Assembly: GCF_042682745.1 (NCBI RefSeq) | Contig: NZ_JBHUIO010000008.1 | Span: forward strand, 124,001-188,000 | Length of the DNA: 64,000 nucleotides | Reading direction: 5' to 3' | Origin: Tumebacillus_A lipolyticus | GTDB taxonomy: Bacteria > Bacillota > Bacilli > Tumebacillales > Tumebacillaceae | Shown: positions 8,182 to 16,774 of the stretch, piece after piece | How positions within the stretch are numbered: position 1 is the stretch's first letter | How the letters are laid out: the number at the start of each line of letters is the position of its first letter | Translations under genes and position numbers: made by a program | The notes under the pieces: generated by a model | Databases searched by the model: none | What the model was told of the DNA's origin: nothing | Seen by the model: the letters and a program-made list of their open reading frames with translations, nothing else

Positions 8182-8522
8182 GTCAATCCCCCCGTCGTCT
8201 GACCCGCTCGTATCAGCGAACAATCTTGCGGGCTATCATATACGTAATACGTATCCAATCAGATCGTTATGCGGGTAGAACTTTCTACTATTTTATACCA
8301 AGCCAGCCGACAATAGACACAAACAAATAGATTGTAACAAAAATGTTATTTCCAAACAGGGCGATGCGCGCCCGCTTGCCTGCCTATTTTGACGCAGATC
8401 GGTCAGCTAGGTCTCGTTCAACTGCCGATCTTCGCATTATCTGTTGCCAACTCCTCCGCATATCTCGCATCGAGCGAGCATATCAATCTGATAAACTGCT
8501 CGCTAGAATCGGAGGATGAACG
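8182..8522. other. Intergenic region with divergent upstream sequences
   Basis: No gene is seen here. It is AT-rich in the middle, with a TATAAA-like -10 for the leftward pseudokinase gene near 8290-8296. A TTGACG near 8389 may belong to a rightward promoter for the gene at 8523. No riboswitch or repeat is recognised. Confidence 0.4.
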
Positions 8523-8945
8523 ATGGCACAAAAACCGATCCTGATCTTACAAAAAGAGGCGGACTCCAAACTTCTGCACTGGATCGCCAATGATCCGATC
8601 GCCGACCATGCGACCGCGCTGTTGACGATCGACTCCGCGATCGAAGCGACCCGGCTGCTCGACTCCCTGGTCTTCACGCATGTCATTCTCGCAGCAGAAG
8701 GAGTCGATTGTGAAATGGCCATGACTGTGGCGTCCTGCTCGCCAGATCGCGTGGCAGGTCTGCTCTTGCTCAACCCGCCTGCCCGATTGCAGTCGAAAGC
8801 CACAAACATCCCGACACTGCTGCTGACCACAGCCGATCACACCCCTCCCGTGAACGCACAGGGCGATCACTTTCGACTACAGGAGAGCCCCACCGCACAC
8901 CTCTCAGAAATCGTCAGCGCCTTTCTCGCGCTCCGAGTTGCATAA
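8523..8945 (+). CDS. Small protein resembling a shortened alpha/beta-hydrolase fold
   Basis: 140 residues; the ATG has GGAGGATGAAC upstream. The sequence has alternating strands and helices. The stretches VAGLLLLNPP and IPTLLLTTADHTPP look like the post-nucleophile strand and the catalytic-acid strand of alpha/beta hydrolases. However, there is no Gly-x-Ser-x-Gly nucleophile elbow (the equivalent place reads LAAEGVDCEMAM), and the length is about half of a normal hydrolase. It may be a non-catalytic relative. The function is unknown. Confidence 0.55.
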   Translation: MAQKPILILQKEADSKLLHWIANDPIADHATALLTIDSAIEATRLLDSLVFTHVILAAEGVDCEMAMTVASCSPDRVAGLLLLNPPARLQSKATNIPTLLLTTADHTPPVNAQGDHFRLQESPTAHLSEIVSAFLALRVA

Positions 8946-9058
8946 GCTCGATCCCCTGTCTTTTATTTGACGAACAATAGGTGGCAAATGTTTCTCTTTT
9001 TCCGATATAATAAGACGAAAGAGGCTGCGTTCTCAAAATGCTGAAGGGAGGGACAGCC

Positions 9059-9514
9059 ATGACGCCGCATGTTCAAAAATTGCAGATCAACTATAAGACC
9101 CTTGAGGAATTTCGCAAATTCCGCGAAAACGGTTTAGAAGAGCTGTCGATGTTGGAGGATTTGAAAGCAGATCTGGTGGAAGATCACTCCGTCTCACCGT
9201 TCTACGGAATCTACGAGGAAGGCAAGCTGGTCGCCCGCATGAGCTTATACCAGATTCAAGAAAAGTATGACCGCTACTTCGAACCGCCTACCGCGTACCA
9301 CGAGCTGATGAAGCTGGAGGTGCTTCCCGGATATAAAGGAAAAGGCTATGGCGCCATGCTGGTAAAATATGCGCAAGAGCAAGGGCTGCCGATCAAGACG
9401 AGCGTCCGCTTGGGTGCACAGGACTTCTTTCTCAAGCTCGGCTTCAAAGCGGCTAAGTACGACCCGGTTCGCGACCGCGGGGAAAACCCGTATGTCTGGA
9501 ACCCAGAAGCATAG
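9059..9514 (+). CDS. ylbP: YlbP-like GNAT N-acetyltransferase
   Basis: 151 residues from the ATG at 9059, which has AGGGAGGGAC upstream; a start at 9038 would add seven residues without a better site. The sequence is close to the Bacillus YlbP pattern as I know it: INYKTLEEFRKFRENG, ELSMLEDL, SPFYGIYEEGKLVARMSLYQ. The acetyl-CoA pyrophosphate-binding loop is LEVLPGYKGKGYGAMLV and the C-terminal part is FFLKLGFKAAKYDPVRDRGENP. It should transfer an acetyl group from acetyl-CoA; the target is unknown. A TATAAT at about 9005 is a probable -10. Confidence 0.88.
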   Translation: MTPHVQKLQINYKTLEEFRKFRENGLEELSMLEDLKADLVEDHSVSPFYGIYEEGKLVARMSLYQIQEKYDRYFEPPTAYHELMKLEVLPGYKGKGYGAMLVKYAQEQGLPIKTSVRLGAQDFFLKLGFKAAKYDPVRDRGENPYVWNPEA

Positions 9515-9634
9515 CGATCTGTCGAGTTGAGCGCTCCTTTTGACGCCCAACTCTTTTTCTTGTACACTTACGGTGTCAATTTGGCTCGATCGGTTTTGCC
9601 CGATAGATATTGCCCGATAGAAAGGAGGCAGCAT

Positions 9635-9826
9635 ATGCTGACCCCTGATCGAATTGAACGCATCAACGAGTTGTCCCGCAAGAAGAAGGCGGGTACCTTG
9701 ACTGAAGAAGAAGCGAAAGAACAGAAAGCACTGCGCGAGGAATACCTCGAATCGTTCCGCAAGAGCTTCCGCAACCAGTTGGATGCGATCGAATTTGTCG
9801 ATGATGACAGTTCGAAAGCGCATTGA
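9635..9826 (+). CDS. YnzC/DUF896-family small protein
   Basis: 63 residues; the ATG at 9635 has AAAGGAGGCAGCAT directly upstream, so this start is preferred over the longer frame. The pattern (LTPDRIERINELSRKKKAG, LTEEEAKEQ, LREEYLESFRKSFRNQL) is the DUF896 signature: a two-helix hairpin, strongly charged, with no membrane segment. B. subtilis YnzC belongs to a LexA/SOS-linked operon, but the role of the protein is not settled. Here it stands alone before a strong terminator. Confidence 0.88.
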   Translation: MLTPDRIERINELSRKKKAGTLTEEEAKEQKALREEYLESFRKSFRNQLDAIEFVDDDSSKAH

Positions 9827-9863
9827 TCTTTTCTTCAAACAACAAAGATAGGAAACCACAAAC

Positions 9864-9895
9864 AAAAGACCCCGTTCACGTGAACGGGGTCTTTT
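9864..9895. terminator. Perfect bidirectional terminator
   Basis: A perfect 16-base inverted repeat (AAAAGACCCCGTTCAC and its complement), with A4 at one end and T4 at the other. It ends the YnzC gene on the plus strand and can end the small gene at 9919 on the minus strand. Confidence 0.92.
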
Positions 9896-9918
9896 GCATG
9901 CAACTAACCGAATCGCAC

Positions 9919-10062
9919 CTACCCGACTTGCCTGATCAGCCGGCGCAGCACGTGCCACATGCGCTTCCGACGATCGTACATGTTGCGCAGTTCCATCAAG
10001 CCCGCCACCAGCTCCGCAAGCGTCGAGACGATCCGTATCGCCCGCATCACTTTGACTGCCAT
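9919..10062 (-). CDS. 47-residue basic small protein downstream of thiI
   Basis: The ATG at 10062 has GGGGGGAG nine bases upstream. The product starts MAVKVMRAIRIVSTLAELVAG and continues as a basic amphipathic helix rich in Arg and Met (MELRNMYDRRKRMWHV), ending in LRRLIRQVG. It has one weak hydrophobic stretch and is likely membrane-associated or nucleic-acid binding. It is read in the same direction as thiI, starting 74 bases past the thiI stop, and ends before the perfect terminator at 9864-9895. No family is recognised. Confidence 0.55.
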   Translation of the reverse strand: MAVKVMRAIRIVSTLAELVAGLMELRNMYDRRKRMWHVLRRLIRQVG

Positions 10063-10135
10063 CGTCTCACACTCCCCCCCGACAAGAATTGGTTCTGAAC
10101 GTAGTGTGTCCGGGAGTGAGATGCACTATGTGAGC

Positions 10136-11329
10136 TTACATGCTGTCTGCGCGCGTGAACAAAATCGACTCGGTCTTCTCCAGCGCTTCTTCGATCAGCG
10201 CGTCGATGTCCAGCTTTTCCTCAGCTGCCAGCGCCTCGTGCACTTTTGGCCGCGTCTTCGGATTTTTCGGCAGGAAGATCGTGCAGCAATCTTCATACGG
10301 CAAGATCGATGTTTCATAGGTACCGATCTTTTTCGCAAGATCCATGATGTCGCGCTTGTCCATCGCCACCAGCGGGCGCAGGATCGGCATGTTCGTCACG
10401 TGATTGATCGTGTTCATGCTCTCCAGCGTTTGGCTGGCGACCTGTCCGAGCGACTCCCCGGTAACCAGCGCGAGCGCCTTGCGCCGATGCGCCAATTTTT
10501 CTGCAATGCGCATCATGAAGCGACGCATGATCGTGATCGAATATTCTTCAGGGCAATGTTTGCGAATCTCTTTTTGAATCTCCGTAAAATGCACGTTGTG
10601 CAGGCGCACACGCCCCCCGTGTGTGGCGAGGATCTTCGCGAGGTCGTTCACCTTTTCCTGTGCGCGCTCGCTGGTGAAGGGGAAGGAGTGGAAGTGAATC
10701 GCTTCCACCGTCGCGCCGCGCTTCATCGCCAGCCACCCTGCGACTGGCGAATCGATACCGCCTGAGAGCAACAGCATGACGCGTCCAGCGGTGCCAACTG
10801 GCAGACCGCCAGGGCCGTCGATCACATCGCACATCACATACGCCTTGCTCTCGCGCACTTCGACCATCAGGGTCAACTCCGGGTTGCGCACATCGACTTT
10901 CAAGCGATCAGGGCCGCTTTGAGAGAGCACATACCGTCCCACTTCTTGCATGATCTGCGGAGATTCGAGCGGGAACAGCTTGTTGGCGCGGCGAGCTTCC
11001 ACCTTGAAGGTCACCGGAGTCGAGCGCTTCGCCAAAGCATCCTGCACGACGCGCAGCGCAGTCTCCTTGATCTTGTCCATGTCGAGCTCCGCCTCGGCCA
11101 CCGGCGAGATCGATGACACGCCCATCACCTGGGTCAGACGGTCTGCCACTTCTTGCGGATCGGCTCCTTCGACATGGACTTCGATCCGACCGCCCATCCG
11201 AACGATCTTCACAGCCATCCCTTTGACCGCCAGCCGCATGTTCTCCAAAAGAGCTTTTTCAAATTGCGGGCGGTTCTTGCCTTTGATCGCAATCTCGCCG
11301 CCCATCCGAACGATAAACGTTGTATACAT
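10136..11329 (-). CDS. thiI: tRNA 4-thiouridine synthase ThiI
   Basis: 397 residues: an N-terminal ferredoxin-like and THUMP region (to about 165) and a PP-loop ATPase domain with LLLSGGIDSPVAGWL. The C-terminal rhodanese domain found in E. coli ThiI is absent, as in Bacillus ThiI, which receives sulfur directly from a dedicated cysteine desulfurase. That desulfurase gene lies immediately upstream (stop six bases from this start), matching the Bacillus NifZ-ThiI pair. The enzyme adenylates uridine 8 of tRNA and replaces its oxygen by sulfur; the modification acts as a near-UV sensor. Confidence 0.95.
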   Translation of the reverse strand: MYTTFIVRMGGEIAIKGKNRPQFEKALLENMRLAVKGMAVKIVRMGGRIEVHVEGADPQEVADRLTQVMGVSSISPVAEAELDMDKIKETALRVVQDALAKRSTPVTFKVEARRANKLFPLESPQIMQEVGRYVLSQSGPDRLKVDVRNPELTLMVEVRESKAYVMCDVIDGPGGLPVGTAGRVMLLLSGGIDSPVAGWLAMKRGATVEAIHFHSFPFTSERAQEKVNDLAKILATHGGRVRLHNVHFTEIQKEIRKHCPEEYSITIMRRFMMRIAEKLAHRRKALALVTGESLGQVASQTLESMNTINHVTNMPILRPLVAMDKRDIMDLAKKIGTYETSILPYEDCCTIFLPKNPKTRPKVHEALAAEEKLDIDALIEEALEKTESILFTRADSM

Positions 11330-11334
11330 AAGTT

Positions 11335-12486
11335 TTACCTCCGTGAAAACAGTCGCAACTCTTCAACCGTCGTCTTCAAGATTTGAAGCATCGCTTCCAC
11401 ATCTTCCTGCGTTGTCGCCGCCTGCAAGGAGATGCGGATCGCACCTTCCAAATGCTTTTCTGCCAACCCCATGCTCGCGAGCACGCGCGAGTAGATTTTC
11501 TTTTTCGACGAGCATGCCGAGCCGGTCGAAACGATGACGCCTTGCGTCTCCAGCGAGTGGATCAGCACCTCGCCGCGCACGCCTGTGAACGACACGTTGA
11601 TCACATGGGGAGCGGCCGCTTGCGGGGTGTTGATTCGCGCATCTGGAATCGTCGATTCGATCTGCTCGATGATCAGATCGCGCAGCTCCCCCATCTTCAA
11701 GCTCGCTTGCGCCATCTCCTTCATCGCCACTTCCACTGCGATGCCGAAGCCGACGATGCCGGGCACATTCTCCGTGCCGGAGCGCACACCCCGCTCTTGG
11801 CCACCGCCGTAAAACAGCGGAGCGACCTTCAAACCCTCGCGCACATACAGCGCTCCGACGCCCTTCGGGCCGTGAATCTTGTGCGCGGAGATCGTCAGCA
11901 GATCGATGCCCGCCTCTTTCGGCTTCACCTGCATTTTGCCAAACGCTTGCACCGCATCGACATGAAACAGCGTCTTGTGCTTGTCGCGCAAAAACGCGCC
12001 GATCTCACCGATCGGCTGAATCGCTCCCGTCTCGTTGTTCACCATCATCACCGAGACCAAGATCGTATCCTCGCGCCAGGCTCCGATCAGATCGTCGACC
12101 GAGATCGCGCCGCCAGCTCCGGCTTGGAGAAAGGTCACTCGATAGCCGCGCGCTTCCAATTGTTCAACCGCCTCATACACACAGGGGTGCTCGATGCCTG
12201 TGGTGATGATGTGCTTGCCGCGCGACGCATACTGTTCTGCTGCGCCAAAGATGGCGAGCTGGTTGGCCTCTGTGCCTCCCGATGTGAAGATAAGCTCCGC
12301 TTTCTTCACACCGAGCGCTTTGGCGATGCGCTCTCTCGCCTTGTCGATCTCCTTTTCGGCCAGCAGGCCTTTTCTATGTAAAGAGGACGGGTTTCCATAG
12401 TTGTTCTCCAACATTTCAACCATCGCTGCGACCACTTCTGGATACGGCTTGGTGGTTGCGCTGTTGTCCAGATAGATCTCCTTCAT
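11335..12486 (-). CDS. Cysteine desulfurase (NifS/IscS family), partner of ThiI
   Basis: 383 residues from ATG 12486 (MKEIYLDNSATT); a GTG at 12495 would add three residues. The PLP-binding Lys is in ISAHKIHGPKG and the catalytic Cys loop is VSTGSACSSKKK. NNYGNPSSLH near the N-terminus and VDAVQAFGK are also typical of class I desulfurases. It makes a persulfide from cysteine. Operon position directly before thiI suggests it is the NifZ-type enzyme dedicated to tRNA thiolation, although a broader Fe-S role cannot be excluded. Confidence 0.93.
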   Translation of the reverse strand: MKEIYLDNSATTKPYPEVVAAMVEMLENNYGNPSSLHRKGLLAEKEIDKARERIAKALGVKKAELIFTSGGTEANQLAIFGAAEQYASRGKHIITTGIEHPCVYEAVEQLEARGYRVTFLQAGAGGAISVDDLIGAWREDTILVSVMMVNNETGAIQPIGEIGAFLRDKHKTLFHVDAVQAFGKMQVKPKEAGIDLLTISAHKIHGPKGVGALYVREGLKVAPLFYGGGQERGVRSGTENVPGIVGFGIAVEVAMKEMAQASLKMGELRDLIIEQIESTIPDARINTPQAAAPHVINVSFTGVRGEVLIHSLETQGVIVSTGSACSSKKKIYSRVLASMGLAEKHLEGAIRISLQAATTQEDVEAMLQILKTTVEELRLFSRR

Positions 12487-12567
12487 CTTCTTCACCCCAC
12501 TTCGCGGGGCACTTCAGCCCGCAGTGTTACTATGCTTCCCGATTGTTCCGCTCCCCATTATACAAAA

Positions 12568-12589
12568 AGAGCCGCCTTGTGGCGACTCT
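12568..12589 (-). terminator. Terminator of gapB
   Basis: On the minus strand AGAGTCGCC pairs with GGCGGCTCT (one G-U pair) around ACAA and is followed by TTTTTGT. The next TATAAT (12558-12563 on the complement) may be the -10 for the desulfurase-thiI operon. Confidence 0.85.
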
Positions 12590-12615
12590 ATTTGTCATTC
12601 AATCTGAAAAATCGA

Positions 12616-13638
12616 TTAGCAGGAAACCTTTTCTGTCATCTTCTTGCCGACGAAGCGAGCCAAGTCGACCACGCGCTCCGAGTAGCCCCACTCGTTGTCA
12701 TACCATGCGACCACTTTGACCGTCTTCTCGCCGACGACCATCGTCGAGAGACCGTCGACGATCGAAGAGCGAGCGTCACCGACGAAGTCGATCGAGACGA
12801 GCGGCTCATCGGAGAAGCCGAGGATGCCTTTCAACGAACCTTCTGCCGCTTCTTTCAGCGCAGCGTTCAGCTCTTCGACCGTCACATCTTTCTCCAAGTT
12901 GGCGACCAGATCGACCACCGAAACGTTCGGAGTTGGGACGCGCATCGCGAAGCCGTTCAGCTTGCCTTTCAGCTCCGGCAACACCAGGCCGACCGCCTTC
13001 GCAGCACCTGTCGAAGTCGGGATGATCGACTGTGCACACGCGCGCGCGCGGCGCAGGTCTTTGTGCGGGTTGTCCAGGTTGTTCTGATCGTTCGTGTACG
13101 AGTGGATCGTCGTCATCAGCCCGTTCACGATGGTGAACTTGTCATGCAGCACTTTCGCCACCGGAGCGAGGCAGTTGGTGGTGCAAGAAGCGTTGGAGAT
13201 CACGTCGTGCTTCTCATGGTCGTACACGCCTTCGTTGACGCCCATCACGATCGTCACATCTTCATCTTTGCCAGGAGCGGTGATGATCACCTTTTTCGCC
13301 CCGGCGGTGATGTGTTGACCTGCCGTCTCTTTGGAGCGGAATTTCCCAGTCGCCTCGATGACGATGTCCACACCGAGTTCCTTCCACGGCAGATTTAACG
13401 GGTTGCGGTCGCCGACGATCTTCGTCGCGCGTCCGTTTACGATGATGCTATCGGCCGTCGTCTCGACCTCTGCATTAAATTTGCCCTGTACGGAATCATA
13501 TTTCAAAAGATGTGCGAGTGCTTTCACATCATGAGTTGCGTTGATCGCTACGATCTCGATTTCCGGATCGAGAGCTGCTGCGCGAAACACCATCCGTCCA
13601 ATACGACCAAAACCGTTGATTGCAAGTTTAATCGACAT
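12616..13638 (-). CDS. gapB: Glyceraldehyde-3-phosphate dehydrogenase, GapB type
   Basis: 340 residues from the ATG at 13638 (GGGAGGT upstream). The N-terminal Rossmann motif is INGFGRIGR, the catalytic Cys is in SNASCTTNC, and the C-terminus contains WYDNEWGYSERVVDL. At the end of strand beta2 the sequence reads VVAINATH, not the VVAVND of NAD-dependent glycolytic GapA. This, with DNPHKDLRRARACAQS, is like Bacillus GapB, which prefers NADP and works in gluconeogenesis. The enzyme interconverts glyceraldehyde 3-phosphate and 1,3-bisphosphoglycerate. The gene stands alone with its own terminator. Cofactor preference is inferred. Confidence 0.9.
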   Translation of the reverse strand: MSIKLAINGFGRIGRMVFRAAALDPEIEIVAINATHDVKALAHLLKYDSVQGKFNAEVETTADSIIVNGRATKIVGDRNPLNLPWKELGVDIVIEATGKFRSKETAGQHITAGAKKVIITAPGKDEDVTIVMGVNEGVYDHEKHDVISNASCTTNCLAPVAKVLHDKFTIVNGLMTTIHSYTNDQNNLDNPHKDLRRARACAQSIIPTSTGAAKAVGLVLPELKGKLNGFAMRVPTPNVSVVDLVANLEKDVTVEELNAALKEAAEGSLKGILGFSDEPLVSIDFVGDARSSIVDGLSTMVVGEKTVKVVAWYDNEWGYSERVVDLARFVGKKMTEKVSC

Positions 13639-13823
13639 ATTTATTAGTACCTCCCAGCAGTCAGGTGCGTTAGTTCCTACCCTATTGTACACAACATCAA
13701 ACCAATAATCCACACTATATTCGTCCAAATTCCAAAAAAGTATGTCACAATTAAGTCAACAATCGGAGTCCTCAAGTTATGTTTCCTATGATATAATAAA
13801 AAAATTCGTGAAATGGAAGGCGG

Positions 13824-14672
13824 ATGAAAATGCTTCATGTTGTGACTGACAGCACTGCAGACCTAAGCCCCTCGACAGTTCAAGAGTACGGGATTGCGAT
13901 CACCCCGCTCAACGTGATCTTCGAAGGTAACACATATGCGGACGGCGTCGATCTGACCAAAGAGCAGTTTTACGCGAAGATGGCCACATCGAAAGTCCTT
14001 CCGACCACCTCCCAGCCCAGCCCTGCGCTGATGAAGGAGCGCTTTCAGAAAATCATCGACCAAGGTCACGATGTCTATTATATCGGGATCGCTTCCACGC
14101 TCTCCGGCACCATTCAATCTGCGCGCATCGGCCGGGACATGGTCACCCACCCGGAGCGCGTGACGATCTTCGACTCGTTAAATGTCTCGTTCGGTCAGGG
14201 CGTGCTTGCGCTTGAAGCGGCGAAGATGGCGCGGATCGGCAAGACGGCAGCTGAGATCACTGCGCGTTTGAAAAATATTCGCGAGCGCTTCAAGCTGGTG
14301 TTCTCTGTCGCGACGCTTGAAAATCTTCGCCGTTCCGGCCGGATCAACAACCTGTCCTACCTGTTCGGCTCGCTGCTTGCGATCAAGCCGATCTTGATGC
14401 TCGACACCGATGGCATCGTACAACAATATGATAAGGTGCGCGGCAAAAAAAATGCGCTGAACACCTTGCTGCGCTTTGTGGAAACGCATCCGCCAGACCC
14501 GGAGATCACCTTCGGCATCGGTCATATCGCAGCGCCTGAGCGAGCGGAAGAGCTCCGCGAGCTGATGCACGAGCGCGGCATCACCAACACGGAGATCTTC
14601 GAGATCTCCGGCGTTGTCGGAACGCATGTCGGCTTGGGCACGACCGGCCTGCTCTACGTTGCCAAAGACTAA
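13824..14672 (+). CDS. DegV-family fatty-acid-binding protein
   Basis: 282 residues. DegV (FakB-like) proteins bind one fatty acid between an N-terminal EDD-fold domain and a C-terminal domain, and hand it to the kinase FakA. Family marks seen are VTDSTADLSP at the start, LPTTSQPSPAL, IASTLSGTIQSAR and NLRRSGRIN with FGSLLAIKPIL in the middle, and a C-terminal HVGLGTTGLLY. The start ATG has GGAAGGCGG just upstream; a second ATG two codons on is also possible. Monocistronic with a terminator. No fakA homologue is in the window. Confidence 0.92.
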   Translation: MKMLHVVTDSTADLSPSTVQEYGIAITPLNVIFEGNTYADGVDLTKEQFYAKMATSKVLPTTSQPSPALMKERFQKIIDQGHDVYYIGIASTLSGTIQSARIGRDMVTHPERVTIFDSLNVSFGQGVLALEAAKMARIGKTAAEITARLKNIRERFKLVFSVATLENLRRSGRINNLSYLFGSLLAIKPILMLDTDGIVQQYDKVRGKKNALNTLLRFVETHPPDPEITFGIGHIAAPERAEELRELMHERGITNTEIFEISGVVGTHVGLGTTGLLYVAKD

Positions 14673-14679
14673 ATAAGAA

Positions 14680-14718
14680 AAGCCACGGACGCTTCCCCAT
14701 CCAGGAAGGCCGTGGCTT
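14680..14718. terminator. Terminator after the DegV gene
   Basis: AAGCCACGGACGCTTCC pairs with GGAAGGCCGTGGCTT (small bulge) and is followed by TCTTCTTTT on the plus strand. The A-rich left side could also serve the minus-strand small gene. Confidence 0.8.
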
Positions 14719-14725
14719 TCTTCTT

Positions 14726-14827
14726 TTATCCACCGATCATACTACCGCTTTTCATAAACCAAAGACCTAATGCTAAAAACAAAGCGCAGAAGATAAACAA
14801 CGCGACAGACAATCGCTTTAAAAACAT
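14726..14827 (-). CDS. 33-residue single-span membrane peptide
   Basis: The ATG at 14827 has AAAGGAG nine bases upstream. The peptide starts MFLKRLSVALFIFCALFLAL, a basic start with one transmembrane helix, and ends GLWFMKSGSMIGG. A TATAAT on the same strand near 14859-14864 could be its -10. It overlaps no other gene and lies between the DegV terminator and the MidA-like gene. Such peptides are typically missed by automatic annotation. Function unknown. Confidence 0.55.
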   Translation of the reverse strand: MFLKRLSVALFIFCALFLALGLWFMKSGSMIGG

Positions 14828-14875
14828 GCCCGACACTCCTTTGCTCCCCATACCCGTCCATTATAACACAGAGTT

Positions 14876-15964
14876 TCAAAACCCTTGCACCAACACTTTA
14901 AAGTGATCGCCGATACCGCCGGGGAGGATCAGCTGCTTGATCGCGCGATTCCGCTTCATGACCGGATCGCGAAACAGATCGGCAGACTGCACATCTTGCA
15001 AGCGATTCAAGATCCCCGCCTGCAGCAGATAGCTGGATTGAGAACCGTAAAACTCGGTCCTGCCTGCCGCTCGTTCCCCAAGCTCCTGCAGGGCTGTGAA
15101 GTTCACATCTGTCGTCAGGTCTTGCAGTCCGATGTTCGCAAACGGATCTTCGATCAACCGATGCTGGAAAAATCCGCGCAACGTGCCGTTCCTCCTGCTC
15201 TTGTGATGCAACATCTGAGCATCAAAGCCGTAGTCGATCGTGATCATCGATCCGTTCGCCAACAGCGAACATGCCCGTTCGTACCAATCGAGACCGGCCA
15301 AGCCGACCTCTGTCACCTGTCCGACCATCATCTCCGGCGCATAGCGAGCGAGGTAGGCGTGCAGACGATGATCAGACAGCGCAGCAGGCGTCTCGACAAA
15401 CGAATTGCTCTCCCGATCCCACGCCACATAGAGCTCGGCGTAACCCGCTTTTGTTTGCACCACGCGATGCACCGGGAACGCGTCGACAAACTCGTTGGTC
15501 AGCACGGCACCGCGATAGGGTGCGCCCGCTGCCAGCTCCGCTTCTGACGTCCAGCTCAGCTTGCGCGAATGCGCAGCTGTCATCTCCTGTTGCACCTGCT
15601 GCAAGCTGGGTGAAATCTCGACGATTCGATAGTCGACTCGCTCATACAGCACCGGATGCGCGCTTTGCCAACGATCGAGCACATCGCGAGCCAACATCCC
15701 CTCCCCGGCGCCAAACTCGATCAGGGAGATCGTTCCTTCGCCTAGCTGCTCTGCCTTCTCCGCCAGCTGATCGGCCAGCACCTCGGCAAACACCGGATTG
15801 ATCCCCGGGCTGGTGTAGAAATCGCCCGCCTTGCCAAACTTCCGCTTCTCCCCCGTATAATACCCGAGCTCCGGGTGATACAGCGCCCACTCCATAAAGC
15901 GGGCAAAGGGCACCCTGACCTCCACCTCGATCTGTTCACGAATCCATCTTGCCAGCTCTGTCAA
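14876..15964 (-). CDS. MidA/NDUFAF7-like SAM-dependent methyltransferase (DUF185)
   Basis: 362 residues from a TTG at 15964, which has GAGGGA six bases upstream. The longer open frame to 16108 runs through the clpP terminator, so the internal start is preferred. Family marks: FARFMEWALYHPELGYYTG, GDFYTSPGINPVFAEVLADQ, then motif I LIEFGAGEGMLARDVL, NEFVDAFPVHRV, ITIDYGFDAQML and GTLRGFFQHR. The mitochondrial relative methylates an arginine of complex I subunit NDUFS2; the bacterial substrate is unknown. It follows clpP on the same strand after a terminator. Confidence 0.87.
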   Translation of the reverse strand: MTELARWIREQIEVEVRVPFARFMEWALYHPELGYYTGEKRKFGKAGDFYTSPGINPVFAEVLADQLAEKAEQLGEGTISLIEFGAGEGMLARDVLDRWQSAHPVLYERVDYRIVEISPSLQQVQQEMTAAHSRKLSWTSEAELAAGAPYRGAVLTNEFVDAFPVHRVVQTKAGYAELYVAWDRESNSFVETPAALSDHRLHAYLARYAPEMMVGQVTEVGLAGLDWYERACSLLANGSMITIDYGFDAQMLHHKSRRNGTLRGFFQHRLIEDPFANIGLQDLTTDVNFTALQELGERAAGRTEFYGSQSSYLLQAGILNRLQDVQSADLFRDPVMKRNRAIKQLILPGGIGDHFKVLVQGF

Positions 15965-15991
15965 TGCGCTTCCCTCGCTTCCCAACTCAAA

Positions 15992-16020
15992 AACGACAGG
16001 AGAAAGGTCCCCTGCCGTCC
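15992..16020 (-). terminator. Terminator of clpP
   Basis: On the minus strand GGCAGGGGA pairs with TCTCCTGTC (two G-U pairs) around CCTT and is followed by GTTTTTGAG, directly after the clpP stop codon. Confidence 0.75.
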
Positions 16021-16032
16021 GAAAGAACAGCC

Positions 16033-16626
16033 TTATTTCACTTCGCTGATGTTTTGGATCACTTTGTCGATCAGACCGTATTCGAGCGCTTCGTGCGCAT
16101 CGAACCATCTGTCACGATCCGAATCGATCGTAAGCTTATCGATCGGCTGACCGGTATGCTCTGCCATGATGCGGTTGATGCGCTCTCTGGTGTGCAAGAT
16201 GCGCTTCGCTGCGATCTCGATGTCGGTCGCTTGACCGCGCGCACCGCCGAGCGGTTGGTGAATCATCACCTCTGCGTTTGGCAGCGCGATGCGCTTGCCA
16301 GGTGCACCTGCCATCAACAAAAAGGCACCCATCGACGCCGCCATGCCGAGACAGATCGTCGAAACGTCAGGTTTGATGTATTGCATGGTGTCATAGATCG
16401 CAAGCCCTGCCGAGATCGAACCGCCCGGCGAGTTGATGTACAGGTGGATATCCTTCTCAGGATCATCTGCTGCCAAGAACAGCATTTGCGCGATGATCGA
16501 GTTGGCCACATTGTCATCCAGCTCGCTGCCGTAGAAGATGATGCGGTCTTTGAGCAGACGCGAGTAGATATCGTATGAGCGCTCACCACGCGAAGTTTGT
16601 TCAATTACGTACGGGACGAGATTCAT
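16033..16626 (-). CDS. clpP: ATP-dependent Clp protease proteolytic subunit
   Basis: 197 residues, the usual length. The catalytic Ser is in GMAASMGAFLL, the His in PNAEVMIHQPLGG and the Asp in DSDRDRWFDAHEAL. The N-terminus (MNLVPYVIEQTSRGERSYDIYSRL) is typical of the family. ClpP forms two stacked heptameric rings and degrades proteins fed by ClpC, ClpX or ClpE. The ATG follows AAAGGAGGATTTTCTG. A promoter with a CtsR-type operator lies upstream, so heat-shock control is expected. Monocistronic. Confidence 0.97.
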   Translation of the reverse strand: MNLVPYVIEQTSRGERSYDIYSRLLKDRIIFYGSELDDNVANSIIAQMLFLAADDPEKDIHLYINSPGGSISAGLAIYDTMQYIKPDVSTICLGMAASMGAFLLMAGAPGKRIALPNAEVMIHQPLGGARGQATDIEIAAKRILHTRERINRIMAEHTGQPIDKLTIDSDRDRWFDAHEALEYGLIDKVIQNISEVK

Positions 16627-16682
16627 CAGAAAATCCTCCTTTACACGTCAAACGATTTGTTTGTTTGTTACCTCTCTCTTAC

Positions 16683-16710
16683 AGTATACCGATTTCAACC
16701 GAACGGTCAA
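16683..16710 (-). promoter_or_regulatory. Promoter of clpP
   Basis: Minus-strand -35 TTGACC (16705-16710) and -10 TATACT (16683-16688) are separated by 16 bases. The -35 lies inside the first CtsR heptad, so a bound repressor would block RNA polymerase. Confidence 0.8.
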
Positions 16711-16749
16711 AGACGGTCAGAAGGTCAACAAAGGTCAAATTTGGTCAAA
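16705..16749. promoter_or_regulatory. CtsR operator with five tandem heptads
   Basis: Five heptads read on the plus strand: GGTCAAA (16705), GGTCAGA (16715), GGTCAAC (16723), GGTCAAA (16733) and GGTCAAA (16743). Spacings are 3, 1, 3 and 3 bases. The known CtsR box is two such heptads with a three-base spacer; 16733-16749 is a perfect copy (GGTCAAATTTGGTCAAA). Confidence 0.88.
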
Positions 16750-16774
16750 AATGAGAAGTAACTGACTCTTTCGC

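Noticed and set aside
8523..8945. Full alpha/beta-hydrolase for the 140-residue protein
   Set aside because: No nucleophile elbow and only half the normal length.
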